The notes under the pieces: model-generated
Told to the model about the DNA's origin: nothing
Database searches by the model: none
Seen by the model: only the letters and a program-made list of their open reading frames with translations
Made by a program: the position numbers and the translations under genes
Shown here: one piece after another, positions 48,157 through 57,147 of the stretch
How the letters are laid out: each line of letters opens with the position of its first letter
Position numbering within the stretch: the stretch's first letter is position 1
Source of the DNA: Microcella alkaliphila
GTDB taxonomy: Bacteria; Actinomycetota; Actinomycetes; Actinomycetales; Microbacteriaceae
Assembly (NCBI RefSeq): GCF_002355395.1
Contig: NZ_AP017315.1
Span: 124,001-188,000 of the forward strand
Direction of reading: 5' to 3'
Length of the DNA stretch: 64,000 nt

Positions 48157-48279
48157 GCCCGGAGGGTGCCTTGCCGGCGCGACGGCGAGCATCCCGTGCC
48201 TGCCGCGTGGGGTCGTATTCGAGCACATCGAGGATGGGGAGGAGTGTCGGGCCTTCGGCATTCCCGGCAGAATGGGCGG

Positions 48280-48822
48280 GTGAGCAGCCAATCGGACGAG
48301 GACGCGGAGGCGGACGGTCGCCCCCTCGCGCCGGTCTTCCGCATCTGCTTCGTCTGCACCGGCAACATCTGTCGCTCACCGATGGCCGAGGCGGTCATGC
48401 GGCAGCTGATCCGCGAACGCGGCTACGAGAAGCTCGTCACGGTTGAATCGGCCGGCACGGGCGAATGGCACGTGGGTGAGCCCGCCGACCCGCGCACCGT
48501 GGACGCGCTCGCCCGTCGCGGGTATGAGGCCGACGACCACCGCGCCCGACAGTTCGACCCGGCCTGGTTCGTCACCCACGACCTGGTGATCGGCTTCGAC
48601 CGGGGGCACGAGCGCATTCTTCGCAGTTGGGCACCGAGCGAGGACGCCCGCGCGAGCGTGCAGATCATCACCGACGTCGACCCGGAAGGCGCGGGAGTCG
48701 ACGTGCCCGACCCGTACTACTCCGACGCCGACCTTTTCGCCCAGGTGCTCAGCGTGATCGAACGATCGTGCCGCGCCCTTCTTCAGCAGCTCGAACCCGC
48801 ACTACGACAGGGAGCCCGATGA
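48280..48822 (+). CDS. Low-molecular-weight protein tyrosine phosphatase
   Basis: A 180-residue LMW-PTP with active-site loop VCTGNICRS (Cys26, Arg32; CxxxxxR) and general acid Asp in VPDPYYSD. It dephosphorylates phosphotyrosine proteins or small phosphoesters. GTG 48280 is the start; the frame upstream is not homologous. Its TGA overlaps the purB start (ATGA), coupling the two. Confidence 0.92.
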   Translation: MSSQSDEDAEADGRPLAPVFRICFVCTGNICRSPMAEAVMRQLIRERGYEKLVTVESAGTGEWHVGEPADPRTVDALARRGYEADDHRARQFDPAWFVTHDLVIGFDRGHERILRSWAPSEDARASVQIITDVDPEGAGVDVPDPYYSDADLFAQVLSVIERSCRALLQQLEPALRQGAR

Positions 48823-50204
48823 CCACCCTCAGCCCGCAACCGCTCAGCCCGCTCGACGGCCGCTACCGCAGCCAGGTCGGCGACCTGGGCAGCCACCTGT
48901 CGGAAGCCGGGCTCAACCGCGCGCGGGTGCACGTCGAGGTCGAATGGCTCATCCACCTCACCGACCGCAAACTGCTCGGCGCGCGTCGCCTGACCGACGA
49001 TGAGAAGGTCGCTCTGCGCTCACTCGTCGAGGGCTTCGGCGATGACGACGTGGCCGCCCTGGCTGCGCGCGAGGCGGTCACGCGGCACGACGTGAAGGCC
49101 GTCGAATATCACGTGCGCGACCACCTGGCCGCGATCGGACTCGGTGACCTCGCCGAGCTCACCCACGTCGCCTGCACGAGCGAAGACATCAACAACCTCG
49201 CGTACGCCATCACGATCCGCGACGCGGTCGCCGGTGAGTGGATGCCCCGAGCCCGGTCGGTCGTCGAGGCGCTGCGCGAGCGCGCGCTCACGTGGCGCGC
49301 CGTGCCGATGCTCTCGCGCACCCACGGCCAGCCGGCCACGCCCACCACCATGGGCAAGGAGCTTGCCGTGTTCGTGCACCGCCTCGAGCGGCTGCTCACG
49401 AGCGTCGACGAGGTCGAATACCTCGGCAAGTTCTCGGGCGCGACCGGCACGTTCGCCGCCCACGTCGCCGCCGACCCGACGCACGACTGGCCAACGTCAT
49501 CGAAGGAGTTCGTCGAGCACCTCGGCCTCACGTGGAACCCGCTCACCACGCAGATCGAGTCTCACGACTGGCAGGCGCAGCTTTACCAGCGCATCGCGCA
49601 CGTCGGCCGAGTGCTGCACAACCTCTGCACCGACGTCTGGACCTACATCTCGATGGGCTACTTCCGGCAGATCCCGCAGGAGGGCGCCACGGGCTCGTCG
49701 ACGATGCCGCACAAGATCAACCCCATCCGTTTCGAGAATGCGGAGGCGAACCTCGAGTTGTCGGCAGCGCTGCTCGACTCGCTCGCGTCAACACTCGTCA
49801 CCTCGCGCCTGCAGCGCGACCTGACCGACTCGTCGGCACAGCGCAACATCGGCGTTGCCCTCGGCCACGCGTTGCTCGCACTCGACAACATCGTGAAGGG
49901 GCTCGGCGAAATCGCTCTCGACGAGGATGCGCTCGCCCGCGATCTCGAGGGCAACTGGGAGGTGCTCGGCGAGGCTATTCAGACGGTGATTCGCGCCGAG
50001 GTGACGGCGGGCCGCTCCACGATCAGTGACCCGTACGCACTGCTGAAGGAGCTCACGCGCGGCCACCGCGTATCGGGCGACGAGTTGCGGGCGTTCGTCG
50101 ACGGGCTGGACGTCTCGGACGACGCGAAGGCGCGCCTCCGTGCCCTGACCCCGGCCACGTATGCGGGGCTCGCCGACGAGCTGACCGGCTACGTCGAGCG
50201 CTAA
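48819..50204 (+). CDS. purB: Adenylosuccinate lyase
   Basis: A 461-residue fumarase/aspartase-superfamily enzyme acting twice in purine synthesis (SAICAR to AICAR; adenylosuccinate to AMP). Starts SPLDGRYRSQV, has TSEDINNLAYA, SRTHGQPATPTTMGKEL and the superfamily signature SSTMPHKINPIRFENAE. Start ATG 48819. Confidence 0.95.
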   Translation: MTTLSPQPLSPLDGRYRSQVGDLGSHLSEAGLNRARVHVEVEWLIHLTDRKLLGARRLTDDEKVALRSLVEGFGDDDVAALAAREAVTRHDVKAVEYHVRDHLAAIGLGDLAELTHVACTSEDINNLAYAITIRDAVAGEWMPRARSVVEALRERALTWRAVPMLSRTHGQPATPTTMGKELAVFVHRLERLLTSVDEVEYLGKFSGATGTFAAHVAADPTHDWPTSSKEFVEHLGLTWNPLTTQIESHDWQAQLYQRIAHVGRVLHNLCTDVWTYISMGYFRQIPQEGATGSSTMPHKINPIRFENAEANLELSAALLDSLASTLVTSRLQRDLTDSSAQRNIGVALGHALLALDNIVKGLGEIALDEDALARDLEGNWEVLGEAIQTVIRAEVTAGRSTISDPYALLKELTRGHRVSGDELRAFVDGLDVSDDAKARLRALTPATYAGLADELTGYVER

Positions 50205-50216
50205 CGGCGGCGAGCG

Positions 50217-50471
50217 CTACTGCTGCTCGCCGCCCTGCTGCTCGGCCGCCCAGCGCTCACCATCGGCCGGCCTATTGGGTGTGACCGCGAGCATCAGCAT
50301 GGCGAGCACGAGCAGGTCAATGACGAAGGTCGCACCGAAGAAGATGACGGCGAGCAGCCAGTCACGGGTCACCATGAAGATGATGAGGCCGATGAAGGCG
50401 GCGACGACGGCGGCGAGGCCGACGAGCTCGCCGGGGCGCAGTCGTTCGCGGCGGGGCGTCTTGTCGGTCAT
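50217..50471 (-). CDS. Small two-helix membrane protein
   Basis: An 84-residue protein with two helices (LVGLAAVVAAFIGLIIFMV; LLAVIFFGATFVIDLLVLAM) and a basic N-terminus. Homologues in Microbacteriaceae tend to carry transporter names without support. Start ATG 50471 overlaps the stop of the previous gene (ATGA). Confidence 0.7.
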   Translation of the reverse strand: MTDKTPRRERLRPGELVGLAAVVAAFIGLIIFMVTRDWLLAVIFFGATFVIDLLVLAMLMLAVTPNRPADGERWAAEQQGGEQQ

Positions 50472-51070
50472 GAGGCGGGGTGCTCCTTGGGGGTGTCGGC
50501 CCACTTCGCGCTGAAGCCGGCGATGACGAGGTAGACGCCGACGATGACAGCGTAGGCGCCGAAGAAGCCGACGGCGCTGACCGAGTCGCCCACGGCGACG
50601 AGGATCAACGCAAGGATGACCGTGCCCGCGCCGACGGTGATGCCGTCACGGGCGAGCGGCGAGATGCCGCGGTGGCGCAGACCCCACACGACCTCATAGG
50701 CGCCCGCGAACACGCCGTACGCGCCGAGCGTAAGCAGCAGGAAGGGCAGGAGGTTTCCCTCGAGACCTGCCACGAGGGCGAACGCGGCGGCGGCGGCGAC
50801 GGCCGCGATGACCGACAGCCCACGGTGCAGTGACCGCAGCGGTTCACCGGCGCCGAGGCGCAGCGTCGTCAGGACGAGCACGACGGCACTCACGGCACCG
50901 AAGATGCCAAGCGAAACGAGGCCCATACTGGCCGAATGGTCGGGCGTGAACGTGATCACCAGGCCGACAATGAGGGCCGGAATGGCACGCGCGATGGGTG
51001 CGAGCCACGGTGAAGCGGATGCTCGTGAGCCGGTGTCGGCGTCACTCTCGGTGGATGGGGCGGTCACCAT
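50468..51070 (-). CDS. DUF308 / HdeD-like membrane protein
   Basis: A 200-residue protein with about six helices in repeated pairs (AIPALIVGLVITF; GIFGAVSAVVLVLTTLRLG; FLLLTLGAYGVFAGAYEVV; GFFGAYAVIVGVYLVIAG), the arrangement of DUF308/HdeD family proteins. Function unknown; some members relate to acid stress. First gene of a pair with 50217-50471. Confidence 0.72.
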   Translation of the reverse strand: MVTAPSTESDADTGSRASASPWLAPIARAIPALIVGLVITFTPDHSASMGLVSLGIFGAVSAVVLVLTTLRLGAGEPLRSLHRGLSVIAAVAAAAAFALVAGLEGNLLPFLLLTLGAYGVFAGAYEVVWGLRHRGISPLARDGITVGAGTVILALILVAVGDSVSAVGFFGAYAVIVGVYLVIAGFSAKWADTPKEHPAS

Positions 51071-51396
51071 AGCTCACAAGCGTAGGGCCGGGAACCGTGA
51101 GCCTCCTGCATCGACCGGGTGAGGGAAAGCTCGGCCTGTAGGTTCCCGCTCGAGATGGCGGAGGAGGCCGGGAATCCACGGCACTTGGCAGCGATTTCGA
51201 GCCGGAGATTCCACGCGAAATGGCGGATTCCTCCGAAAGACCCCTACAGCTGTTCCAGCTCGCCGCGGCTATGCCCGTTCTGGCGGGGATGGTCGGGATC
51301 GCACCGAACACCGCCATCTGCTGGCGACGCTGACCTCACGCAGTGGGTCCGCTTATATCGCCCAGCGTTGATCCAGGCAGCACCCGGGCATTCTGA
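51071..51396. other. Intergenic stretch at core/accessory junction
   Basis: No gene supported. CTGTAGG (51136-51142) and CCTACAG (51243-51249) form a 7-base inverted repeat around 100 bases that also carry near-direct repeats (CGAGATGGCGGA, CGAAATGGCGGA) and inner GGAATC/GATTCC. This may be a small relic of a mobile element, but no transposase or target duplication was found. Confidence 0.35.
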
Positions 51397-51726
51397 TCGC
51401 GGAACAGCCACCGGGGCACGAGCCACAAAGTAGGCGACCATGCCAAGCAACTCGACGAGGGATTGGATGACGATCACGATCGCCGCGATCTCCCATCCCG
51501 CGGGCAGCGAGAGCGCAAGCGGGAGCACCACGAACGAGTTCCGAGTCCCGAAACTGAACGCGAGAGTGCAGCCCTGCACGGCAGGCAGCCGCAGGGTGAC
51601 GGCCGTGAGCTTGGCGAGAGCAGCGGCGAGGACCAAGAACACCACCGCGGCGAGCACGACGACCGGGAGGACCTGCAGAGCGTCGCGCACGGCGCCGACC
51701 TGGGCGGCGGCGATCAGGAACACCAT
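51397..51726 (-). pseudogene. Remnant of an arsenite/bile-acid-symporter-type permease
   Basis: About 110 residues match the C-terminal third of bacterial arsenic-resistance permeases of the bile acid:sodium symporter fold: MVFLIAAAQVGAVRDALQVLP is cut here to FLIAAAQVGAV, and LAFSFGTRNSFVVLPLALSLPAGWE carries the conserved FGTRNSFVVLPLAL; SLVELLGMVAYF follows. The normal protein is over 300 residues, so the N-terminal two thirds are gone. The surrounding frame 51244-51834 adds unrelated ends. No arsR or arsC is nearby. Confidence 0.7.
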
Positions 51727-51839
51727 GGCAGGAGCACCTGACGACCAGCGCGAGCACCGATGAGGCCTACCGCTAACGTCGTGCGCCTGAGTCTCGTTGA
51801 CGGGTGACTTGCCGGGGATGAGCACCGGGAGCATCCCCG

Positions 51840-52076
51840 CTATGGGACGTGCAGGTCTTCGCTGGGGGATGCGCAGCCGACTGAGGGCGCACAGTATGGG
51901 ATGGGCACCAACACCCGAAAGATGGACGTCGTGCTGATCGAGGTTTGGCCGCTCGCTTCACGAAGGTTGGTCGGTGGAGCGAGGCTGGCGACAAGCAGTG
52001 CAGCGGTCACTGCCGAAGCCACGAGGACGCTCGCGAGGCTGTCATTTCCACGACTCGTTTGCTGGGTCGATCTCAT
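51840..52076 (-). CDS. 78-residue signal-anchored small protein coupled to GMC oxidoreductase
   Basis: The ATG at 52076 overlaps the preceding GMC oxidoreductase stop (ATGA), the coupling used elsewhere in this operon. The peptide has a hydrophobic helix (LASVLVASAVTAALLVASLA, residues ~14-33), then about 45 polar residues with two Cys (YCAPSVGC). It could be a secreted or anchored small subunit, or the N-terminal stub of a longer protein cut at the junction. No family recognised. Confidence 0.5.
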   Translation of the reverse strand: MRSTQQTSRGNDSLASVLVASAVTAALLVASLAPPTNLREASGQTSISTTSIFRVLVPIPYCAPSVGCASPSEDLHVP

Positions 52077-53611
52077 GTGGATCCGATCCTCTCCGCGACT
52101 CGGAGCGCATTCGCCGCGATGGTGAGCGCCGGATTGAGGGCAGCCGAGGATGGGAAGAAGGAGCTGTCGACGACCCAGGTGTTCTCGACCTCGTGGAGTC
52201 TGCAGTTGGGGTCTAGCACGCTCGTTGAGGGCTCGACCCCGGCGACGATGGTGCCGCACTGATGTGAGTTGGTCTCGATCCCCATGCGCTGTGTCAGAAC
52301 GATCGGATAGCCGGCTCGGCGGACGGCTTGCCTCATCCGCCGCACGAGTTCGCGGTGCGGCTTCATGTTCGTCGTCTGCCAGCGCACGCGAACATCCCCG
52401 TCCGTGGTGACGATGCGGTTCTCGGGTCTAGGGAGATCCTCGGTGGTGAGGTAGAAGTCGACGCTGTGGTCCGCGATCCAGCGCAGCACAAAGTTCGGCA
52501 CCCAACGCCGGGCGCTCTTGAGCATCGGGGCGCGCAGCTTCCCGAGCATCTGCACGTTGCCGAGAGGGAACCGGTTGCCTCGGGCGCTCTTTCCACCCTC
52601 GTACCAGTCGTTCAGTCCGAGCGTCTTCTGCCATTGTGTGGAGTTCGTCCGGCGTGGGTCGATCGCCATGAAGAATGTGCTGTTGTGCACCATGTAGTTC
52701 CGACCGACCAGCCCTGTCGCGTTGCCCAGTCCGTGCGGGTGATGTGGTGAGGTGGAACGCAGCAGCAATGCGGCCGAGTTGACGGCGCCGGCAGAGACGA
52801 CGAACTTCCTGGCCGTGATTCTCAACGGTTCGCCGTCGCGTTCGGCGAGGGCTGCGATCACCGTCCGGCCGTCGTCGGAGACCTCCAGCCTGGTCACGAC
52901 CGTGCGGGTGAGCAGTTCGACGTTTCCGGTGTCCAGCGCGGGTTGCAGCGCACGGTTCTCGGCGTCAGACTTCGCGCCCGTCTCGCACGGTGCCCCGTCG
53001 CACCCGGTACACGCGGCCCTTTCCTCCGCGGTGTCCACGTCCAGCGCCGTCGCCATGTGGAAGGGGTGAAGGCCTTGCCGCCGGAAGTCCGCAGCGAGCC
53101 GCTCGATGGTCGGCTCGTGCTCGAGTGGCGGGTAGGTGTAGTCGCGTGAGTGCGGCGGCTCAGTGGGGTCCTCACCGTACTGCCCATGGGCGTGATACAG
53201 GGTCTCCGCGGCCGAGTAGTGCGGCTCGATCTCGTCATAGGAGAACGGCCACGCGGGCGACACCCCGTCGTGGTGGGGCGTGGACTCGAAGTCGCTCCTG
53301 CGGAAACGGGGAAGGCACGCGCCGTACACTTTCGTGTTGCCGCCGACCCAGTAGTACACACCGGGCCGGAAGCGGCGGCCAGTGCTGTCGTCGATCCAGT
53401 CCTCTGCGTTCTTGTAGCGGCCGCGCACGTGCACCTCGACAGGGTCGGAGTTCTCGGCCTCGCGCGGGAGATGGTCGCCGCGCTCGACCACGAGCACGCG
53501 TTCGGAGCCCTCTCGCAGCCCCCAGGCGAGTGTCGAGCCGCCCATGCCGGAGCCGATGATCAGAATGTCGGTGCTCACGACCCGAGGTGTGTCGATCGCA
53601 GATGCGGTCAT
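52073..53611 (-). CDS. GMC-family FAD oxidoreductase (sugar/glycoside oxidase-like)
   Basis: A 512-residue GMC flavoprotein: FAD-binding IIGSGMGGSTLAWGL at residues ~14-28, VVERGDHLPREAEN, then YWVGGNTKVYGACLPRF, and the C-terminal active-site pair His in NSHQCGT and Asn in NPALTIAANALR. A Cys cluster CTGCDGAPCETGAKSDAEN in the middle is typical of a subgroup near pyranose oxidases, C-glycoside 3-oxidases and gluconate-type dehydrogenases. Likely oxidises a sugar ring hydroxyl or polyol. ATG 53611 overlaps the GH88 stop. Confidence 0.82.
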   Translation of the reverse strand: MTASAIDTPRVVSTDILIIGSGMGGSTLAWGLREGSERVLVVERGDHLPREAENSDPVEVHVRGRYKNAEDWIDDSTGRRFRPGVYYWVGGNTKVYGACLPRFRRSDFESTPHHDGVSPAWPFSYDEIEPHYSAAETLYHAHGQYGEDPTEPPHSRDYTYPPLEHEPTIERLAADFRRQGLHPFHMATALDVDTAEERAACTGCDGAPCETGAKSDAENRALQPALDTGNVELLTRTVVTRLEVSDDGRTVIAALAERDGEPLRITARKFVVSAGAVNSAALLLRSTSPHHPHGLGNATGLVGRNYMVHNSTFFMAIDPRRTNSTQWQKTLGLNDWYEGGKSARGNRFPLGNVQMLGKLRAPMLKSARRWVPNFVLRWIADHSVDFYLTTEDLPRPENRIVTTDGDVRVRWQTTNMKPHRELVRRMRQAVRRAGYPIVLTQRMGIETNSHQCGTIVAGVEPSTSVLDPNCRLHEVENTWVVDSSFFPSSAALNPALTIAANALRVAERIGST

Positions 53612-54786
53612 GAGCCGGTCTCCTGGAACTGCTGCATCTGGTCGATGGTGTCGAGGAACCAGTAGTCTCCCCACATGACCGACTCGTCAACCCCGAGCCC
53701 TTTGCCCTCGTGGTAGGTCCCGTGCTTGACGATGCCCTCCCAGTCCTCTTCCGGTCGGGCGAGGAAGTGCGGGCTCGCGAGGCGTTCCACCGTGCGCACC
53801 GCATGATCGGCATAGACCCTCGCACGCAACGGGTCGCCAACCAATCCGGCGAGCTGCCACAGGCCACCTGCAGCGGCCGCGGCTGCGGATGACTCGTAGG
53901 AGTGGACGGGACTTGGCTCTTCCCAGTCGTTGGGGGGGATGAGCTCGCCACGAGTGTTGTCGATGTAGAAGTCAGCCGTCGCGATCGCCGTGGCCAGAAA
54001 CCTTCGATCGCCGGTGAACCGGTAGACGGTTCCGAAACCGTAGAGCGCCCATGCCTGACCGCGAGCCCATGAGCCGTCGTCGGAGAAGCCCTGCTGCGTG
54101 GTCTGGCGGAGGAACGCACCCGTCTCGAGGTCGAACATCCCCTCATGCGACGCCGATCCGTCGCCTCGGATCAGATAGCGGCGCGTCGTCAGGCAATGCT
54201 CGATCGCAACCGCGGCAAGGTCCGTGTCGCCCGTCTGCTGCGCGGCGTACAGCGCCATGTGGATGTTCATCATGATGTCGATGAAGAGACTGTCCGGCTG
54301 CCGGAAGCTCGGCATGTAGCCGCCAACCGTGCGGTGTCTACTCGCGGTCGTCCGGCCTGCCTCGATCAGCACATCTCGCTTCGCGGGGTCACCGGACGCC
54401 TCGAACCAGCGTCGATACGTCGACCAGAACAGGAACCCGAGATCGTGCACGGTGTCGTCAGTCTTCCGATGCTCGATGAGTTCGGAGTAGTGCTCGGCCG
54501 CGGTGTGAAAGCTGTCCCGACCTGCCGGTGCCCGTCTGGACAGGAGCCAGAGTTCTCCGCCGAGGAACCCTTCGCACCAGTTGGTCCACGCCTCGCCGTC
54601 GATGACCCATCGTCCGCCCTCGGTGTAGAGCGGGAAATGATCAGGATGCTGTGAGATGAGCTTGTTCACCTTCGCAGTAGCGGTCGCCCACACGCGAGTG
54701 GCAACCGAGTCGAAGGACTCGGGGAGCCGGTAGTCGTTCGGGAGGACCAGCGGAAGGACGGTGGGAAGGACGAGGGGACTGCTCAT
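53608..54786 (-). CDS. GH88-like unsaturated glucuronyl hydrolase
   Basis: A 392-residue alpha6/alpha6-barrel protein. WTNWCEGFLGGELWLLSR, HDLGFLFW and SLFIDIMMNIHMALYA resemble GH88 (and GH105); Asp in HDLGF and in FIDIMMN fit the two catalytic Asp known in Bacillus unsaturated glucuronyl hydrolase. Such enzymes hydrate the double bond of unsaturated uronic acids and so open the glycosidic bond. No signal peptide, so it acts on imported fragments. Coupled by ATGA to ALDH before and GMC after. Confidence 0.8.
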   Translation of the reverse strand: MSSPLVLPTVLPLVLPNDYRLPESFDSVATRVWATATAKVNKLISQHPDHFPLYTEGGRWVIDGEAWTNWCEGFLGGELWLLSRRAPAGRDSFHTAAEHYSELIEHRKTDDTVHDLGFLFWSTYRRWFEASGDPAKRDVLIEAGRTTASRHRTVGGYMPSFRQPDSLFIDIMMNIHMALYAAQQTGDTDLAAVAIEHCLTTRRYLIRGDGSASHEGMFDLETGAFLRQTTQQGFSDDGSWARGQAWALYGFGTVYRFTGDRRFLATAIATADFYIDNTRGELIPPNDWEEPSPVHSYESSAAAAAAGGLWQLAGLVGDPLRARVYADHAVRTVERLASPHFLARPEEDWEGIVKHGTYHEGKGLGVDESVMWGDYWFLDTIDQMQQFQETGS

Positions 54787-56309
54787 CGTGCTCCCTTTCG
54801 CTCCGCGTCCGGCGCTGACACCCATCGGGTGTCACGTGGCCCGACCTGGAGCTGGATGGTCTTGAGCTCGCTGAACTCGGCGAGCGCCTGGCGTCCGAGC
54901 TCGCGGCCGATCCCGCTCTCGCCGTACCCGCCGAACGGGATCTCGGGGTAGCCGTCCATCCAGCGGTTGACCCAGACGGTTCCAGCGCGCAGATCGCGGG
55001 CCGCGATGAGCGCCTCGTTGATGTCGTTGCTCCAGATTCCCGCGGACAGGCCGAACGACGTGCTGTTGGCGATGCGGATGGCGTCGGAGAGCTCATCGAA
55101 GGGCAGCACCGACAGAACGGGTCCGAAGATCTCCTCCCGGGCGATGGACATGTCGGGTGTGACGTCCGCGAAGACGGTCGGCTGGTAGAACCGCCCCGCG
55201 TCGCTGCGCGCGGGTGCGCCGCCAGTGACCAGGCGGGCTCCGGCGGCGACGCCTTCCGAGACGTAGCGCTGGATGACGCCGAACTGCTCCTCGCTCACGA
55301 TCGCACCGATCTGCGTCGCGCTGTCCAGCGGGTCGCCCAGTGGCACGTGGGCCGCGCGCTCCGCGACCGCGGCGGCGAACTCGTCTGCGATCGAGCGGTG
55401 GACGATGAGGCGGCTTCCCGAGTTGCAGCACTGGCCGACGTTGAAGTATCCACCGAAAACGGCGGCATCCACGGCGGCGGGCCAGTCGCAGTCCGCCGAG
55501 ATGATCTGCGGGTTCTTGCCGCCGAGCTCCAGCTCCACCTTCTTCAGGCTCTGTCCGGCGCTCGCGGCGAGGCTGCGTCCGACCGCTGTCGATCCAGTGA
55601 AGCTGAGCATGTCGATGCCGGGGTGGTCGACGATCGCCTGTCCCACGCGGCGGTTCCCGGTGACCACGTTCACCACACCGGGCGGGAATCCGGCTTCGCG
55701 GACGAGCTCGGCGAGCATGACCGTTGTCGAGGAGGTGCTCTCACTCGGCTTGATCACCGCCGTATTGCCTGCAGCCAACGCGAACGGGAGCTTCTGGCTG
55801 ACGATGAGCAGCGGGAAGTTCCACGGCGTGATCATGCCGATGACGCCGATCGGCTCATGGACGACCAGTGCGAAGGTCTCGGCGCCCAGGCCGTTGTGCG
55901 CATCGCCGTAGTTGTGCCGGGCCAGACTCGCGGAGTACGCCCACAGCTCCGCGGTCGACCGCACCTCGTTGCGCGATTGGGTGATCGGCTTTCCGGACTC
56001 GAGCGTCTCGGCGAGGGCAAGCTTCTCCAGGTCCCGGACGATCAGCTCCGACACCCGTTGCAGGAGCGCGGACCGCTGTGCCCCCGAGACGGTGCGCCAT
56101 CCGGCCTCCAACGCCCGGCGCGCCGACGTCACGGCGCGATCGACATCCTCGCGGTCTCCCCGGGGAAGGGTGGACACCTCGATGTCGTGGGCGGGGCTCG
56201 AGCGCGTGAACGTCTCACCGCTCGCAGCGGGAACGCTCTCGCCGTCGATGACCATCTCGAGTGTGGTCGCCTCGATCTCCGACAGCGTGTAGTTCTTGGC
56301 CTGGTTCAT
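54783..56309 (-). CDS. NAD(P)-dependent aldehyde dehydrogenase
   Basis: A 508-residue ALDH: TPWNFPLLI binds cofactor, LELGGKNPQII holds the general-base Glu and GQCCNSGSRLIV the catalytic Cys; EEIFGPVLSVLPF and PFGGYGESGIGRELG follow. Resembles betaine/phenylacetaldehyde-type ALDHs. In the operon it would oxidise the aldehyde made by a GMC enzyme or by an aldehyde-forming lyase step. ATG 56309 has AGAAGGAG. Confidence 0.92.
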   Translation of the reverse strand: MNQAKNYTLSEIEATTLEMVIDGESVPAASGETFTRSSPAHDIEVSTLPRGDREDVDRAVTSARRALEAGWRTVSGAQRSALLQRVSELIVRDLEKLALAETLESGKPITQSRNEVRSTAELWAYSASLARHNYGDAHNGLGAETFALVVHEPIGVIGMITPWNFPLLIVSQKLPFALAAGNTAVIKPSESTSSTTVMLAELVREAGFPPGVVNVVTGNRRVGQAIVDHPGIDMLSFTGSTAVGRSLAASAGQSLKKVELELGGKNPQIISADCDWPAAVDAAVFGGYFNVGQCCNSGSRLIVHRSIADEFAAAVAERAAHVPLGDPLDSATQIGAIVSEEQFGVIQRYVSEGVAAGARLVTGGAPARSDAGRFYQPTVFADVTPDMSIAREEIFGPVLSVLPFDELSDAIRIANSTSFGLSAGIWSNDINEALIAARDLRAGTVWVNRWMDGYPEIPFGGYGESGIGRELGRQALAEFSELKTIQLQVGPRDTRWVSAPDAERKGAR

Positions 56310-56346
56310 GATCTCTCCTTCTGCATGTCGCTCTGGTCGCGTCGGC

Positions 56347-57147
56347 TCACGAATCGGTGAACCGAGCGGCGCGCTTCTCCCGGAACGCGTTGGTTCCTTC
56401 GATGAGGTCGTCCGTTCCGGCCGCGACCCCGGAGGCGAGCGCTTCGAGTACCGAGCTCGCGGCCCCGTCCGCGGCAGCGTCGATGATCTGCTTGGCGAGC
56501 TGGATCGCCACCGGTGCGGACAGCAGAATCTCGGACACCAGGCGGGAGGTCTCGTCGTCGATCTCGGCCGCATCAACGACAAGGTTCGCAACGCCCCACT
56601 GTTGAGCCTCGTCAGCAGTGAGCTGGCGGCGGGTGAACACGAGCTCTTTCGCGCGGGCACGCCCCGCCAGCTCGGTGAGCCGCTCCGTGCCACCCCACCC
56701 CGGGACCGTGCCCAGGCCCCCCTCGGGCAGCGCGACCTTCGCGTGCTGAGCGACGATGCGAAGGTCGCACGCCAGGGCGAGCTCGAAGCCTCCGCCCACC
56801 GCGAGGCCGTCCACGACCGCGATGGTGGGCTGCCGCAGCGATGCCAGCCGAGCGAACGCCCGGTGACCGGTGGCGACCCATTCCCGCCACATCTGGACAG
56901 CGCTGATCCCCGCAAAGTGGGTGATGTCCGCCCCGACACAGAACACTCGCGTGCCAGCCGTCCGCACGAGCACGACCCGCGCGGGGGATCGGTCGATCTC
57001 TTCGCACACCCACTCCAGCTGCCGCAGCATGTCAAGGGTGAGCGCGTTGAGCTTATCCGCCCGATCTATCAGGATGGTCGCCACGGCCCCGCCGCGCGAG
57101 ACGGCGACGCTCACCCTCCCGGAGGCATCGTTCATCGTGGCCGACAT
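56347..57147 (-). CDS. Enoyl-CoA hydratase/isomerase family protein
   Basis: A 266-residue crotonase-fold enzyme. Oxyanion hole in VFCVGADITHFAG and GLAVGGGFELALACD; both catalytic Glu of true hydratases are present (GGGFELA; ALPEGGLGTVPGWGGTERL). It could hydrate an enoyl-CoA, or act as a hydroxycinnamoyl-CoA hydratase-lyase that yields an aromatic aldehyde plus acetyl-CoA; the ALDH next to it would suit that. ATG 57147 overlaps the GMC stop (TGATG); GTG 57150 is possible. Confidence 0.85.
   Translation of the reverse strand: MSATMNDASGRVSVAVSRGGAVATILIDRADKLNALTLDMLRQLEWVCEEIDRSPARVVLVRTAGTRVFCVGADITHFAGISAVQMWREWVATGHRAFARLASLRQPTIAVVDGLAVGGGFELALACDLRIVAQHAKVALPEGGLGTVPGWGGTERLTELAGRARAKELVFTRRQLTADEAQQWGVANLVVDAAEIDDETSRLVSEILLSAPVAIQLAKQIIDAAADGAASSVLEALASGVAAGTDDLIEGTNAFREKRAARFTDS

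Noticed and set aside
51136..51249. CTGTAGG/CCTACAG inverted repeat as insertion-sequence ends
   Set aside because: Only 7 bases, no transposase, and no flanking duplication seen. Kept only as a note on the intergenic stretch.
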